From Lachnospiraceae bacterium (GTDB lineage Bacteria > Bacillota > Clostridia > Lachnospirales > Lachnospiraceae): DNA of 64,000 bases. The notes below the pieces were generated by a model. The model was not told the origin of the DNA. It saw nothing but the letters and a program-made list of their open reading frames with translations, and searched no databases. Position 1 is the stretch's first letter. Every line of letters starts with the position of its first letter. This document shows, piece by piece, positions 17,930 through 27,508 of this stretch. The DNA is taken from NCBI GenBank assembly GCA_014804695.1, contig JAAUZJ010000005.1:59121-123120 (forward strand). Reading direction: 5' to 3'. The position numbers were made by a program, and so were the translations under genes.

Positions 17930-17970
17930 AAAAATGTATCTCAGAGTAGATTCTCTGAGATACATTTTTT
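17930..17970. terminator. bidirectional rho-independent terminator
   Basis: The arms ATGTATCTCAGAG and CTCTGAGATACAT pair perfectly around a 6-nt loop and are flanked by A and T runs on both sides, so it can end both the small plus-strand gene and the minus-strand debranching enzyme. Confidence 0.9.
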
Positions 17971-17989
17971 TATGTAAACCATTCTCATC

Positions 17990-20134
17990 TCATGATTTCC
18001 ATTGTTTTAAATCCGGTTCTTCCTTCGGCCTTGCCTCAAATATTATAACGCTGCGCGGCGGGATTTCCAAGTGATTGTCACTAAATTTTGTAAACTCTTC
18101 TACGTTTTTCCCATCCTCATATTCCAAATAAGTATTCACACAAACTTTCCATTTTAATCCGTCATGCAGATTGGGGAGACGCATATGAAGAGGTTCCCAG
18201 TATGCGTTCATGGCATAGAATACAATATCATCCCTTGTATCCTCATCATCCCTTCCTGAATACATTATCCCTATGAGCTTGGTGTTATGGTCAGTACCTG
18301 CGTTCCAGGGATAATCGTTATGTATACTTATTCCGGGAAAACCGCATGAAGACGGTTTGGTATCTTTTCTGAGTATAGTATGCTTTTTTCTAAAAGCAAT
18401 CATATACCGGAAAAAGTCATGTATCTCTTTATACTCATCCAGTCTGTTCCAATCCAGCCATGAAATAATATTATCCTGACAATACGCATTGTTATTTCCA
18501 AACTGGGTATTGCAGAATTCATCTCCCGCATAGAACATTGCCGGTCCTCTGCTGCACATAAGGGTGGCAAATGCATTTTTGACCATGCGGCGTCTTAAGC
18601 TCTCTATCTGCGGATCATCCGTTTCTCCTTCCACACCGCAGTTCCAACTGTTGCCGTTGTTGTCTCCGTCTGTATTATTCCAGCCATTTTTTTCATTATG
18701 CTTCATGTTATATGAATATAAATCATACAGGGTAAAGCCGTCATGGCATGTTAAAAAATTAACAGCCGGGCGCTGTATACGTCCTGCCAGATTATATATA
18801 TCCTGAGAGCCGGTAATCCTGGTAATCGCCGTTCCCGCCATACCCGAGTCGCCCTTTAAAAAGCGCCGCATATCATCGCGGTAGCGTCCGTTCCATTCAG
18901 ACCACCTGCCAAAAGTCGGGAAATTTCCAACCTGATATAATCCGCCTGCATCCCATGCTTCGGCAATGAGTTTAACTTTTCCCAAAATAGGGTCAGCGGC
19001 AATCGCCTGTATAATGGGCGGTTCCGCCATCGGAGCCCCACTCTGATCACGTGTAAGTATGGATGCAAGGTCAAATCGGAAACCGTCAACGCGGTACTCT
19101 ACCACCCAGAACCTCAGACAGTCAAGAATAAATCTACGTGTCGTCGGGTGATTACAGTTAAGTACATTTCCGCATCCGCTGAAATTATAATACTTTCCGT
19201 CAGGGGTGAGAATATAATAAATGTTGTTATCTATGCCTTTAAACGAAAAACAAGGACCGTTTTCGTTTCCTTCCGCCGTATGATTAAATACAACATCAAG
19301 AATAACCTCTATTCCGTTTTCTGTTAACTCATATATTAATCGTTTTAACTCATCACCCTCATGATTATGCTCCACAACCGAAGAATAACCCGTATTAGGC
19401 GCAAAAAAACAGACGGTATTATAACCCCAGTAATTGTAAAGTTGCTGTCCGTCTACAATTCTGGCATTTTCCATCTCGTCAAATTCAAAAATCGGCATAA
19501 GCTCCACCGCATTGACTCCCAAATCCTTTAGATACGGAATTTTCTGACGAAGCCCCTCGTACGTTCCCTTTGCACTTACACCTGAGGATTCGTCCTTGGT
19601 AAAGCCTCTGACATGCATCTCATATATGATCAAATCCTCAAGCGGAGTATCCAACTGCTTTATCTTTCCCCAGTCAAAGTTATTTTCCACAACCCTTGCA
19701 TGATATACAAAATCACTACCGCCTTCAGGTTTGTCTCCCCATTCTCTCTGCCCTGTAACAGCTCTTGCATATGGATCCAGAAGAATGTTGTTTTTGTCAA
19801 AGAGCAGTCCTTTTTCTTCATCATACGGCCCATCTAACTGAAACGCATATTCAAATTCCTCAATTTTAAGCCCAAAAACCAGCATGGAATAAGTATTTCC
19901 AATGTGATAGGCCTCAGGGAATTTAAGCCTTGCATAAGGTTCCTTCGCCCTTGGCTTAAATAAAAGCAGTGTACAGCTTGTCGCCCCGGCGGAATGGATC
20001 GTAAAGCTTACTCCATTCGGTGCGGCTGCCGCCCCATCCCTGTTATAATATCCCGGTCTTACCTCAAATCCATCTATTACATCCAACGGCGCAAGTCTAA
20101 CTCCACGTTTCGGCATATGATTTGCAGACTTCAT
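17990..20134 (-). CDS. glgX: glycogen debranching enzyme / isoamylase-type GH13
   Basis: Cytoplasmic alpha-1,6-glucosidase that removes branches from glycogen or limit dextrins. An N-terminal CBM48-like beta domain (about 20-130) precedes the GH13 barrel: DVVFNHTAEG (region I), DGFRFDLAS with the nucleophile Asp (about residue 350), LIAEAWDAGG with the acid/base Glu (about 388), and TCHDGFTLYD (about 463). The 714 residues and order fit GlgX/TreX. The start at 20134 is set by GGAGGAATAGAC just before ATG; the in-frame extension upstream overlaps plsC and has no site. No other glycogen gene is adjacent. Confidence 0.9.
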   Translation of the reverse strand: MKSANHMPKRGVRLAPLDVIDGFEVRPGYYNRDGAAAAPNGVSFTIHSAGATSCTLLLFKPRAKEPYARLKFPEAYHIGNTYSMLVFGLKIEEFEYAFQLDGPYDEEKGLLFDKNNILLDPYARAVTGQREWGDKPEGGSDFVYHARVVENNFDWGKIKQLDTPLEDLIIYEMHVRGFTKDESSGVSAKGTYEGLRQKIPYLKDLGVNAVELMPIFEFDEMENARIVDGQQLYNYWGYNTVCFFAPNTGYSSVVEHNHEGDELKRLIYELTENGIEVILDVVFNHTAEGNENGPCFSFKGIDNNIYYILTPDGKYYNFSGCGNVLNCNHPTTRRFILDCLRFWVVEYRVDGFRFDLASILTRDQSGAPMAEPPIIQAIAADPILGKVKLIAEAWDAGGLYQVGNFPTFGRWSEWNGRYRDDMRRFLKGDSGMAGTAITRITGSQDIYNLAGRIQRPAVNFLTCHDGFTLYDLYSYNMKHNEKNGWNNTDGDNNGNSWNCGVEGETDDPQIESLRRRMVKNAFATLMCSRGPAMFYAGDEFCNTQFGNNNAYCQDNIISWLDWNRLDEYKEIHDFFRYMIAFRKKHTILRKDTKPSSCGFPGISIHNDYPWNAGTDHNTKLIGIMYSGRDDEDTRDDIVFYAMNAYWEPLHMRLPNLHDGLKWKVCVNTYLEYEDGKNVEEFTKFSDNHLEIPPRSVIIFEARPKEEPDLKQWKS

Positions 20135-20193
20135 GTCTATTCCTCCATAAAAGGGTATATTTTTTATTTTATTAATCATTTTGGTAAAAAAAT

Positions 20194-20925
20194 TTACGGA
20201 CATACTACAAAACCTTTTCGTTCGTAATCTGCTATTGCTTCTTCTATCCTGCACTTCACTTCCTCAGCAATCTCATTTGTTTTCATAGACGCATATTCAT
20301 CATAATACATCGGCTTTAAATATATGAGTTTTACCGTGACGCGCGCTATAGACTTTTCATCAAAGGGCTTAAAAGAATCAATAAGCGCACAGGGCACGAT
20401 CGGACACTTTGACTTAAGGGCACTCTTAAAAGTTCCTCCTTTAAAAGGCAGAAGTTTATTTCCCATCTTACTGCGCGTCCCTTCCGCAAAAATCAGGAAA
20501 TTCCTCCCCTTTTTAACTTCCTCTGCGACCTGGTTTATGATCATAAGCGACTGTTTAATATCTTCTCTGTCTATAACAATTGCCTTAAGCGCTGCAATTA
20601 TCTGCTTTAACAGTATGACATTGCTTGCTTCTTTTTTGATAACAAATGAAAACGGCACAGGACACGAATCCAGAAATACCAGCACATCAAACATTCCCTG
20701 ATGATTAGGGAAAAATATAAAACCGTTCTCCTTGGGTATATTTTCCAGACCATACGCTTCAATACTTACCCTTCCGGCCCTGTTTGCTGCCTTTGTTACT
20801 TTTTTAACACATGCATAAGACTCTTCTAACGTTATATCCGCCTTTTTCCCGCATCTCCATATCTGAAAAAAATAGTACGGCGTCTTTAAAAAAAGCCGGA
20901 AAACCATTAATAATATACGTCTCAT
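20194..20925 (-). CDS. plsC: 1-acyl-sn-glycerol-3-phosphate acyltransferase
   Basis: Membrane-associated LPLAT-family enzyme that acylates lysophosphatidic acid to phosphatidic acid. The catalytic block NHQGMFD (H-x4-D) is at about residue 73, and the glycerophosphate-binding block FAEGTRS at about 145. It has a hydrophobic N-terminus (MRRILLMVFRLFL). At 243 residues the length is normal. Its ATG overlaps the stop of the DUF362 gene (ATGA type), so the two are co-translated. Confidence 0.92.
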   Translation of the reverse strand: MRRILLMVFRLFLKTPYYFFQIWRCGKKADITLEESYACVKKVTKAANRAGRVSIEAYGLENIPKENGFIFFPNHQGMFDVLVFLDSCPVPFSFVIKKEASNVILLKQIIAALKAIVIDREDIKQSLMIINQVAEEVKKGRNFLIFAEGTRSKMGNKLLPFKGGTFKSALKSKCPIVPCALIDSFKPFDEKSIARVTVKLIYLKPMYYDEYASMKTNEIAEEVKCRIEEAIADYERKGFVVCP

Positions 20926-21803
20926 ACTTCTTCCAACTCATACTCACGCACGCCAATGCCAAGCTCTGCGGCAGCTTCGATAGTATGAATTCCGTTTCGT
21001 GATTCAACCCTCTCAAGGAAATGCGCCTGTCCCGGATCATCCTTAGCCGCATATACCAAATCAATGCACGCCTGATCTATCGCAACCGGATCAAGGGATG
21101 CTAAAATACCGATATCCTTCATGCAGGGATCCTCTGCAACCTCACAGCAGTCACAGTCTACAGATAAATTCTTCATTACGTTAATATATGCAAGTTTTCC
21201 GTCAAAATATTTCACTACGGAAGATGCTGCATCAGCCATAGCCTCTAAAAACAAATTCTGCTCAGCTACATGATCCCATACTATTGTCTGGTCCTTTGTA
21301 TAGCCTGCCGAATGAATATAGCTTTTTCCTTCACTGGATGCACAGCCGATCGAAAGCTGCTTAAGGGCTCCGCCGTAACCGCCCATAGGATGGCCTTTAA
21401 AATGGGAAAGCACCAGCATGGAATCATAGTTCTTCATAGTTTTTCCTACAAAGTTCTCCTTTATCGCCTTTCCGTCCGGAATAGGAAGTACCATATCAGG
21501 TCCATCGGCATCCATAAGATCTACATCAAAATACTTACCCCAGCCATGTGCATTCATGAGTTTCATATGCTTGGGCGTAGAATTACGCTGACCTTCATAT
21601 GCGGTATTGCACTCAACTACGGTACCTTTTACACATTCAATAATCGGCTTCCAAAACTCCGGTTTTAAGAAATTCTGATTTCCGGCCTCTCCTGAATGAA
21701 GTTTGACTGCCACTTGACCGGTTAAGTCAACGCCTAAAAGTTTATACATTTCAACTACTTTTTCGGGTGTGATCTCTCTTGAAAAATATACTTTTGCTGC
21801 CAT
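20922..21803 (-). CDS. DUF362 domain protein
   Basis: A 293-residue member of the DUF362 family of uncharacterised Fe-S-associated proteins (VAVKLHSGEAGNQNFLKPEF, LVLSHFKGHPMGGYGGALKQLSIGC, SLDPVAIDQACIDL). A cysteine group CDCCEVAEDPC around residue 225 could bind a metal or cluster, but there is no separate ferredoxin domain as in longer relatives. Good ribosome binding site AGGAGG. Operonic with plsC downstream; the substrate is unknown. Confidence 0.85.
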   Translation of the reverse strand: MAAKVYFSREITPEKVVEMYKLLGVDLTGQVAVKLHSGEAGNQNFLKPEFWKPIIECVKGTVVECNTAYEGQRNSTPKHMKLMNAHGWGKYFDVDLMDADGPDMVLPIPDGKAIKENFVGKTMKNYDSMLVLSHFKGHPMGGYGGALKQLSIGCASSEGKSYIHSAGYTKDQTIVWDHVAEQNLFLEAMADAASSVVKYFDGKLAYINVMKNLSVDCDCCEVAEDPCMKDIGILASLDPVAIDQACIDLVYAAKDDPGQAHFLERVESRNGIHTIEAAAELGIGVREYELEEV

Positions 21804-21845
21804 AAAAATCCTCCTTAATCGGTTTTATATTATTTTATATTAATT

Positions 21846-22703
21846 TTATGAGCACTCTATATCCTTGGGAATAAAGCTTTCAAATATAAATAAATCAAAA
21901 TCCTTTTTTAGATTCTCCAGCTGCTTTTGATTTTTAACCGTCCATGCAACCGCAAGATTTTTATAAAGATGACGGCAGATCCTACGCCCGGGTTCTGTCT
22001 TAAAATGACAGTTATACGCAATAAAGTCCGGCCTTGTCGCACAGTTTGTGAGTAAGTGCGTCAGGAAAAAATACGTAACATTCTTATAATTGCCGTCATG
22101 CCTGAAATTGGTTGATAGCTGACCTCGCATGACTTCCCTGTGTTTCCTGCGGTACCAGAGTAATGCCAGCGGATTAAAAGACTCAATACAGTACACGCCT
22201 TTATAATCCTCAAGCAGGTTCTGCACAGCCGGGCACAGCGCAAGGTTTACGCGTTCTATTTTAAGTTCTATAATAAGCGGTACTTGTCCATTCACCATAT
22301 CAAGAAAGTCTTTTAATTTAGGAATTTTTTCATTCGTATGTAATAAAGACAACTTCTCAAGTTTCGCATAAGTCATATTCTCTATTTTGCCCGATACGCC
22401 GCACATACGCTCCAGTGTGAAGTCGTGAAAAATAACAGGTACGCCGTCTTTAGTAAGCTGTACGTCTAATTCTATTCCATAGCCTTCTTCCACCGCTCTT
22501 CTAAATGCCTTCATTGAATTCTCGGGAATTCCCTTACTGTTATCAAACAATCCCCTGTGTGCATAATACACGCCCATATGCGGAGCCCTTTTCGGCCGGC
22601 CCCAGATACGCGGCATTATCATAAACAGGTAAAGGAAGATCAGCGCTATGATACTTATGATTATTTTTAAAATATTTTTTAAAATCATCATACTGATTTT
22701 CAT
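21846..22703 (-). CDS. glycerophosphodiester phosphodiesterase, membrane anchored
   Basis: GDPD-family hydrolase that releases glycerol 3-phosphate from deacylated lipids or teichoic acids. An N-terminal transmembrane helix (about 8-30) precedes the TIM barrel; AHRG, IPENSMKAF, GIELDVQLTKDG and FHDFTLER hold the metal ligands and catalytic histidines. At 285 residues it is typical of the short anchored form. The start overlaps its own AAGGA, so a start 12 nt downstream is possible. It sits with plsC in a lipid-related run. Confidence 0.88.
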   Translation of the reverse strand: MKISMMILKNILKIIISIIALIFLYLFMIMPRIWGRPKRAPHMGVYYAHRGLFDNSKGIPENSMKAFRRAVEEGYGIELDVQLTKDGVPVIFHDFTLERMCGVSGKIENMTYAKLEKLSLLHTNEKIPKLKDFLDMVNGQVPLIIELKIERVNLALCPAVQNLLEDYKGVYCIESFNPLALLWYRRKHREVMRGQLSTNFRHDGNYKNVTYFFLTHLLTNCATRPDFIAYNCHFKTEPGRRICRHLYKNLAVAWTVKNQKQLENLKKDFDLFIFESFIPKDIECS

Positions 22704-22834
22704 TTCCTTTGGATATTCTACTACTGTTACATTTAAATCCTATCCCATTATTTATTATAAATACCCGCCACAAAAACTTCAAGGGTTGATATACATTTTT
22801 TACAGTCTGCAAACATTTTACAAATTAAATAATT

Positions 22835-23911
22835 TCAATTAAAAGCATTTGCGACCTTTTCCATAGCGTCGCGTTTAAAATCAGGCAGGACATGCGAATA
22901 TAAATCCATTGTCATACCAAGGGTTGCATGGCCGAGTATTGTTTTAAGCACCTGCGGCTGCATACCGGCTTCAATGCAGCGGGTTGCAAACGTATGTCTG
23001 GTTGCATGCAGGGTAAAATATGGGAAGTCTATACCGTCCGCTTTCATGGTTTCCAGCATGCTCTTAATTTCAAAAGTGATTCGTTTACGTTTTATTGGTT
23101 CGCCATTTACCGAAAAAACAAAGTCATTGTTCATCATATTAATATTTCCCTCTTTCTCCCGCCTGTATATGGTTTCCTGATTTTTAAGTATCTTATATGC
23201 CCTTCCTATCATGGGAATATCCCTTAGACTGCTCCTTGTTTTTGGTGTGTCAATTATATAGTCTCCATTATCCTTTACAACCAGAGTATGCCTTATATGA
23301 ATGACCTTGTTCCTAAAATCAACATCTGACCACAAAAGCCCCGAAAGTTCTCCGTTTCTCATGCCGGTACATATTGCCAATTGGAACAGATTGCACAGAT
23401 ATGAACCCTTAGCATAGTGCATGTATAATTCCTGCTGTTCTTTTGTAAAAGCTATGCGCTCCTTGGCCTTTACACCCTTTGGTCTTGTTATCCTGTCAAA
23501 AGGATCCCTTGGGATCAATTCATTTTTATAGGCTTGCTTAAAGGATGCCGCAAGAATGCAGTAGGTCAGCTTAATAGTGTTATCCGAGTACCCCTCATAA
23601 ACCATATTGTTAAGAAGTTCCTGTATATCTTCCGCACGTATGCTGGTCAACAATTTACTGCCAAGCTGCTTTTCAAGATATATGGTGTAATGTTTATTAT
23701 ACGATTCAATAGTTCCCATTTTTACGGTATGACGTTTATATTTATCCATCCATTCTTTATACCATTCTGAAAAGCTAATACTATTGCTTTTTTTGCTATT
23801 TGCCTGTTCAACTAAATAGAACAGATCAATTATCTGCTTTTCCAACTCCCCGATAAACTCATCTCTGTTCCCCACACCGCCGGTTGCTTTTGTATCTTTT
23901 TCGTTTTTCAT
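22835..23911 (-). CDS. tyrosine recombinase / phage-type integrase, orphan
   Basis: A 358-residue integrase. After an unusual N-terminus it has a SAM-like DNA-binding domain (about 45-150) and a catalytic domain with Arg in TGMRNGELSGL, Lys in the beta-hairpin after TPKTRSSLRD, H-x-x-R in LHATRHTFATR, His in ILGHATLGM and the nucleophile Tyr in MDLYSHV. All active-site residues are present. There is no excisionase, relaxase, phage gene or tRNA beside it, so it is either a remnant of a lost element or a domesticated recombinase. Short direct repeats (ACTATCTCT twice, 23940-23960) lie just upstream of its start. Confidence 0.88.
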   Translation of the reverse strand: MKNEKDTKATGGVGNRDEFIGELEKQIIDLFYLVEQANSKKSNSISFSEWYKEWMDKYKRHTVKMGTIESYNKHYTIYLEKQLGSKLLTSIRAEDIQELLNNMVYEGYSDNTIKLTYCILAASFKQAYKNELIPRDPFDRITRPKGVKAKERIAFTKEQQELYMHYAKGSYLCNLFQLAICTGMRNGELSGLLWSDVDFRNKVIHIRHTLVVKDNGDYIIDTPKTRSSLRDIPMIGRAYKILKNQETIYRREKEGNINMMNNDFVFSVNGEPIKRKRITFEIKSMLETMKADGIDFPYFTLHATRHTFATRCIEAGMQPQVLKTILGHATLGMTMDLYSHVLPDFKRDAMEKVANAFN

Positions 23912-24005
23912 GTCGTACCTTCTCCTTTCATAGTGTTACTATCTCTCACTATCTCTTATTATAGGCATTTACATAAAAATTGAAATTGAAAAATTCCACT
24001 TTTTC

Positions 24006-24033
24006 TTGAAAATGATACTATTTTGTGTATAAT
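24006..24033 (+). promoter_or_regulatory. promoter of the ABC-F / PHP operon
   Basis: TTGAAA, 16 nt, TATAAT, about 50 nt before the ABC-F start. Confidence 0.6.
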
Positions 24034-24085
24034 GGTATAGGTAAGCGGAAAGAACGAAAAATATAGAAAATATGAGGTTTTAATC

Positions 24086-25723
24086 ATGATCAGTGCAAAC
24101 AATGTAACTTATAGAGTAGGCAAAAAAGCCCTCTTCGAAGATGTAAATATCAAATTTACCGAAGGTAACTGCTATGGTCTGATCGGTGCAAACGGCGCCG
24201 GAAAGTCCACATTTTTAAAGATTTTGTCCGGGGCGCTTGATACTACAAACGGAGACATCGCTATTACTCCCGGTCAGCGTCTTTCTGTTCTTGAACAGGA
24301 CCATTTCAAATACGACGCTTATCCTGTTATGGATGTGGTCATTATGGGAAATGAGCGTCTGTATCAGGTTATGAAAGAAAAAGATGCTATTTATGCCAAA
24401 GAGGACTTTTCCGATGAGGACGGTATCCGCGCCAGTGAACTGGAAGCCGAATTTGCAGAAATGGACGGCTGGGATGCTGAGTCTAACGCCGCTATGTTAT
24501 TAAACGGCCTTGGCGTTGAAACCGAGCTTCACTATAGTATAATGAGTGAATTAAACGGTAACGAAAAAGTAAAGGTTCTTCTTGCCAAAGCATTATTCGG
24601 CAATCCGGATATCCTTCTTTTAGACGAGCCTACCAACCATTTAGACTTGGATGCTATTGCATGGCTTGAAGAGTTTTTGATCAATTTTAATAATACTGTT
24701 ATCGTGGTTTCGCACGATCGTTATTTTTTAAACAAAGTATGTACCCATACTGCAGATATTGACTACGGCAAAATCCAGTTATTTGCGGGTAACTATGATT
24801 TCTGGTATGAATCCAGCCAGCTCATAATCAAGCAGCGTAAGGAAGCCAATAAAAAGAAGGAAGAACAGATTAAAGAGCTTCAGGAATTTATCTCCCGCTT
24901 CTCCGCCAACGCTTCCAAGTCCAAGCAGGCAACTTCCAGAAAACGTGCGCTTGAAAAAATCGAGCTTGACGATATTAAGCCATCGAGCAGAAAATATCCT
25001 TATATAGATTTCAGGCCTGAGCGCGAAATCGGTAATGAGGTGCTGACTGTAGACAGCATCAGCAAAACCATTAATGGGGAGAAAGTTTTAGACAATATTT
25101 CGTTTATTGTCGGGCATGATGATAAGATTGCCTTTGTAGGCGGCAATGAACATGCTAAAACTACGCTTTTTAAAATCCTTATGGGAGAAATGGAACCGGA
25201 TTCCGGCACCTATAAATGGGGTGTTACCACTTCGCAGGCATATTTCCCCAAGGATAATACCGAAGAGTTCGATAATGATTATACGATCACAGAATGGCTG
25301 ATGGGCTACTCTCCTGTCAAGGACGTAACTTACGTGCGCGGTTTCCTCGGACGTATGCTTTTTGCAGGCGATGACGGCGTTAAGAAGGTTAAGGTGCTCT
25401 CCGGTGGTGAAAAAGTGCGCTGCCTGCTTTCCAAAATGATGATAAGCGGAGCCAATTGTTTAATTTTTGACGAACCTACCAACCATCTGGATATGGAAGC
25501 AATTACTGCTCTCAATGAGGGTATGATCAAGTTTAAGGGAGTTGAACTTTTCTCCTGTCATGACCATCAGGTTGTGCAGACTACGGCTAACAGAATTATA
25601 GAAATTCTTCCGGATGGAAGTATAATTGACAAGGTTACTACTTACGATGAATATCTTGAAAGTGACGAGATGGCAAGAAAACGTACGGTTTATACAAGTA
25701 CAGCAACCGATGAGGAGGATTAA
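24086..25723 (+). CDS. ABC-F ribosome-associated ATPase (YbiT-like)
   Basis: Soluble twin-cassette ATPase of the ABC-F class, proteins that act on the ribosomal E site in translation or antibiotic protection. Cassette 1 has GANGAGKST (about residue 36) and LLLDEPTNHLDLDA; the linker (about 240-310) is Lys/Glu rich; cassette 2 has IFDEPTNHLDMEA. Cassette 2 carries GGNEHAKTT in place of a canonical Walker A, and the first signature reads ELNGNEKVKV rather than LSGGQ; similar variants are usual in the YbiT group. At 545 residues the length is normal. The stop TAA overlaps the ATG of the PHP gene. No evidence of a resistance role. Confidence 0.88.
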   Translation: MISANNVTYRVGKKALFEDVNIKFTEGNCYGLIGANGAGKSTFLKILSGALDTTNGDIAITPGQRLSVLEQDHFKYDAYPVMDVVIMGNERLYQVMKEKDAIYAKEDFSDEDGIRASELEAEFAEMDGWDAESNAAMLLNGLGVETELHYSIMSELNGNEKVKVLLAKALFGNPDILLLDEPTNHLDLDAIAWLEEFLINFNNTVIVVSHDRYFLNKVCTHTADIDYGKIQLFAGNYDFWYESSQLIIKQRKEANKKKEEQIKELQEFISRFSANASKSKQATSRKRALEKIELDDIKPSSRKYPYIDFRPEREIGNEVLTVDSISKTINGEKVLDNISFIVGHDDKIAFVGGNEHAKTTLFKILMGEMEPDSGTYKWGVTTSQAYFPKDNTEEFDNDYTITEWLMGYSPVKDVTYVRGFLGRMLFAGDDGVKKVKVLSGGEKVRCLLSKMMISGANCLIFDEPTNHLDMEAITALNEGMIKFKGVELFSCHDHQVVQTTANRIIEILPDGSIIDKVTTYDEYLESDEMARKRTVYTSTATDEED

Positions 25724-26568
25724 TGAGGCAGGTAGATTTACATGTGCACTCCAATAAATCAGACGGCAGCTTCACTCCTAAGGAGCTTGTGGACTACGCA
25801 ATCAGTAAGGGACTTTGCGCCTTTGCACTGACCGACCACGATACAACGGACGGTCTTGATGAAGCAATCTCCTATGCCAAAGATAAACCTATAGAGGTAG
25901 TTCCGGGGATTGAATTTTCTACCGAATATGAGGGACGCGATATTCATGTACTTGGGCTCTATATCCAATATAGGGAGCCGTTTTTTAAAGAAAAAATACA
26001 GAAATTTGTGGATTCACGTATAAAACGCAACGAAAAAATGTGCAAAAATCTGCAAGAAGCCGGTATTGACATATCATATGAAAAATTACTTAAGACATAT
26101 CCTGACGCGGTAATCACAAGGGCACATTACGCTGCTTATCTTACCGACAACGGTTATGTTTCAAGCCGTGCTGATGCTTTCTCCAAGTATGTCGGCGACC
26201 ACTGCAAATATTTTGTTCCCCGCGAAAAGGTCACGCCCTCACAGGCAGTTGAATTGATATTGCAGGCAAAGGGCGTTCCTATTCTCGCTCATCCGCCGCT
26301 GTATCATATGTGTAAAGAAAAACTCGACACTCTGGTCAGCACGCTTAAAAACGCCGGTCTTGCGGGCATAGAAGCAATTTATTCCACATATAACAATCAG
26401 GATACGCGGGATATGATGGACCTGGCTAAAAAATACGACCTTCTGCTAAGCGGCGGCTCGGATTTTCATGGAGCCAATAAACCTGGACTGGATATGGCTG
26501 TCGGATATGGCAAGCTGTTTGTGCCCGAAGAAATATTGATAAATATACGTAATTACGCAAACACATAG
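25723..26568 (+). CDS. PHP-domain phosphoesterase (YciV/RNase AM-like)
   Basis: Metal-dependent phosphoesterase: DLHVHSNKSDG, LTDHDTTDGL, VPGIEFST, ILAHPP and SDFHG supply the metal-binding His/Asp residues of the PHP fold. The closest characterised family, YciV, acts on 3',5'-nucleotide bisphosphates and 5' ends of RNA. At 281 residues the length is normal. The one-base stop/start overlap with ABC-F shows coupling; the next gene follows after a copy of the intergenic repeat module. Confidence 0.85.
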   Translation: MRQVDLHVHSNKSDGSFTPKELVDYAISKGLCAFALTDHDTTDGLDEAISYAKDKPIEVVPGIEFSTEYEGRDIHVLGLYIQYREPFFKEKIQKFVDSRIKRNEKMCKNLQEAGIDISYEKLLKTYPDAVITRAHYAAYLTDNGYVSSRADAFSKYVGDHCKYFVPREKVTPSQAVELILQAKGVPILAHPPLYHMCKEKLDTLVSTLKNAGLAGIEAIYSTYNNQDTRDMMDLAKKYDLLLSGGSDFHGANKPGLDMAVGYGKLFVPEEILINIRNYANT

Positions 26569-26599
26569 CCGGTATGTATGCTAAGTGCACAAAAGTCAC

Positions 26600-26639
26600 A
26601 AATATCGCAGGTTGAGAGAAAGGCATGGTTATTAACATG
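26600..26639 (+). repeat. intergenic repeat, 3' module only (copy R1)
   Basis: ATCGCAGGTTGAGAGAAAGG followed by a spacer and then ATG. The same string, with few changes, precedes the gene at 61528 on the other strand, and a looser version precedes folBK and ppx. It carries the probable ribosome binding site of the Cof gene, and alignment of copies puts the start codon at 26637. Confidence 0.7.
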
Positions 26640-27440
26640 AAGATACTCTTCACAGATTTAGACGGCACCTTACTCAATAACGAAAGTAAAGTCTCCGCAA
26701 AAACGAAGGCTTTCTTAGATGAATTTAACAGTGCAGGCAACAAACTTGTACTCTCTTCCGGCAGACCGCTTGACAGCATCCTTGAAGTGAAAGATGCCGC
26801 AGGTCTTAACTACCCGGGAATTGTGATCATCGGAAGTAACGGCACCCAGATTTATGACTGCGATTCTAAAACGACTATCCTTGAAAAAAGGATGCCGCTT
26901 TCTTATGTGTCCTACTTACAGGCTCAGGCCAAAGAACACTCACTTCATATTCATACTTATACCGATACCGAAATAGTCTGCGACTGTGAAGATGATGAAA
27001 TCAAATACTACCGCAGGCGAATACATCTGCCCCTTCTCATCACAGATGACTACTCTTCCGCTTTGTCAAATGGCCCTCTTAAAATGCTTGCAATTGATTT
27101 AAAAAATCATGACAAGCTTGTCACATTTAGCAATTCGATTGCGGACTGGGCTGAAGATAAAATACGCTATATTTTTTCTAACGATTATTATCTTGAATTA
27201 TTTGTAAAAGACGCAGGTAAGGGCAATGCGGTACGCTACGTCTATGAATACTTTGGGGTTCCAAGAGAAGATACTTATGCGGCAGGCGATGCTGAAAACG
27301 ATATATCAATGATAGAAGCTGCCGGATGCGGAATCGCCATGCTAAATGCAACCGACATAGTCAAAAAATCCGCCGATGTCATCACCCCAAGCGATAACGA
27401 CAACGACGGACTTGCTGAATATATGTGGTCTGTAATATAA
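26637..27440 (+). CDS. Cof-type HAD-IIB sugar/nucleotide phosphatase
   Basis: Haloacid dehalogenase hydrolase: motif I FTDLDGTLLNN, motif II LSSGRPL, a Cof cap domain (about 80-190), motif III Lys (KGNAVRYV), and motif IV AAGDAENDISMIEAA. Such enzymes dephosphorylate sugar phosphates or flavin/pyridoxal cofactors; the substrate is not deducible. The start at 26637 (MKILF) is favoured by comparison of repeat copies; an in-frame ATG at 26625 is possible. The length of 267 residues is normal. Last gene of the plus-strand run. Confidence 0.88.
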   Translation: MKILFTDLDGTLLNNESKVSAKTKAFLDEFNSAGNKLVLSSGRPLDSILEVKDAAGLNYPGIVIIGSNGTQIYDCDSKTTILEKRMPLSYVSYLQAQAKEHSLHIHTYTDTEIVCDCEDDEIKYYRRRIHLPLLITDDYSSALSNGPLKMLAIDLKNHDKLVTFSNSIADWAEDKIRYIFSNDYYLELFVKDAGKGNAVRYVYEYFGVPREDTYAAGDAENDISMIEAAGCGIAMLNATDIVKKSADVITPSDNDNDGLAEYMWSVI

Positions 27441-27455
27441 ACATTTCCTATGTCT

Positions 27456-27508
27456 GCGATGTTTGTGCGTATGCGCAAACTCGCGGGTGAAAAATTTATT
27501 TTTCACCC
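27456..27508 (-). repeat. intergenic repeat, two hairpins (copy R2)
   Basis: Hairpin A, GCGATGTTTG...CAAACTCGC (27456-27484); hairpin B, GGGTGAAAAA...TTTTTCACCC (27485-27508). Hairpin B touches the TAG stop of the small minus-strand gene. It lies between convergent genes, so it may also act as a bidirectional terminator. Hairpin B is identical at 30586-30609. Confidence 0.85.

Noticed and set aside
22704-24085. Attachment sites flanking the integrase
   Set aside because: No repeat of useful length was found on both sides and there is no tRNA gene nearby.
25089-25170. Degenerate Walker A in the second ABC-F cassette as evidence of inactivation
   Set aside because: The GGN..AKTT form and the odd first signature appear to be normal in the YbiT-like subgroup, so it is not reported as decay.
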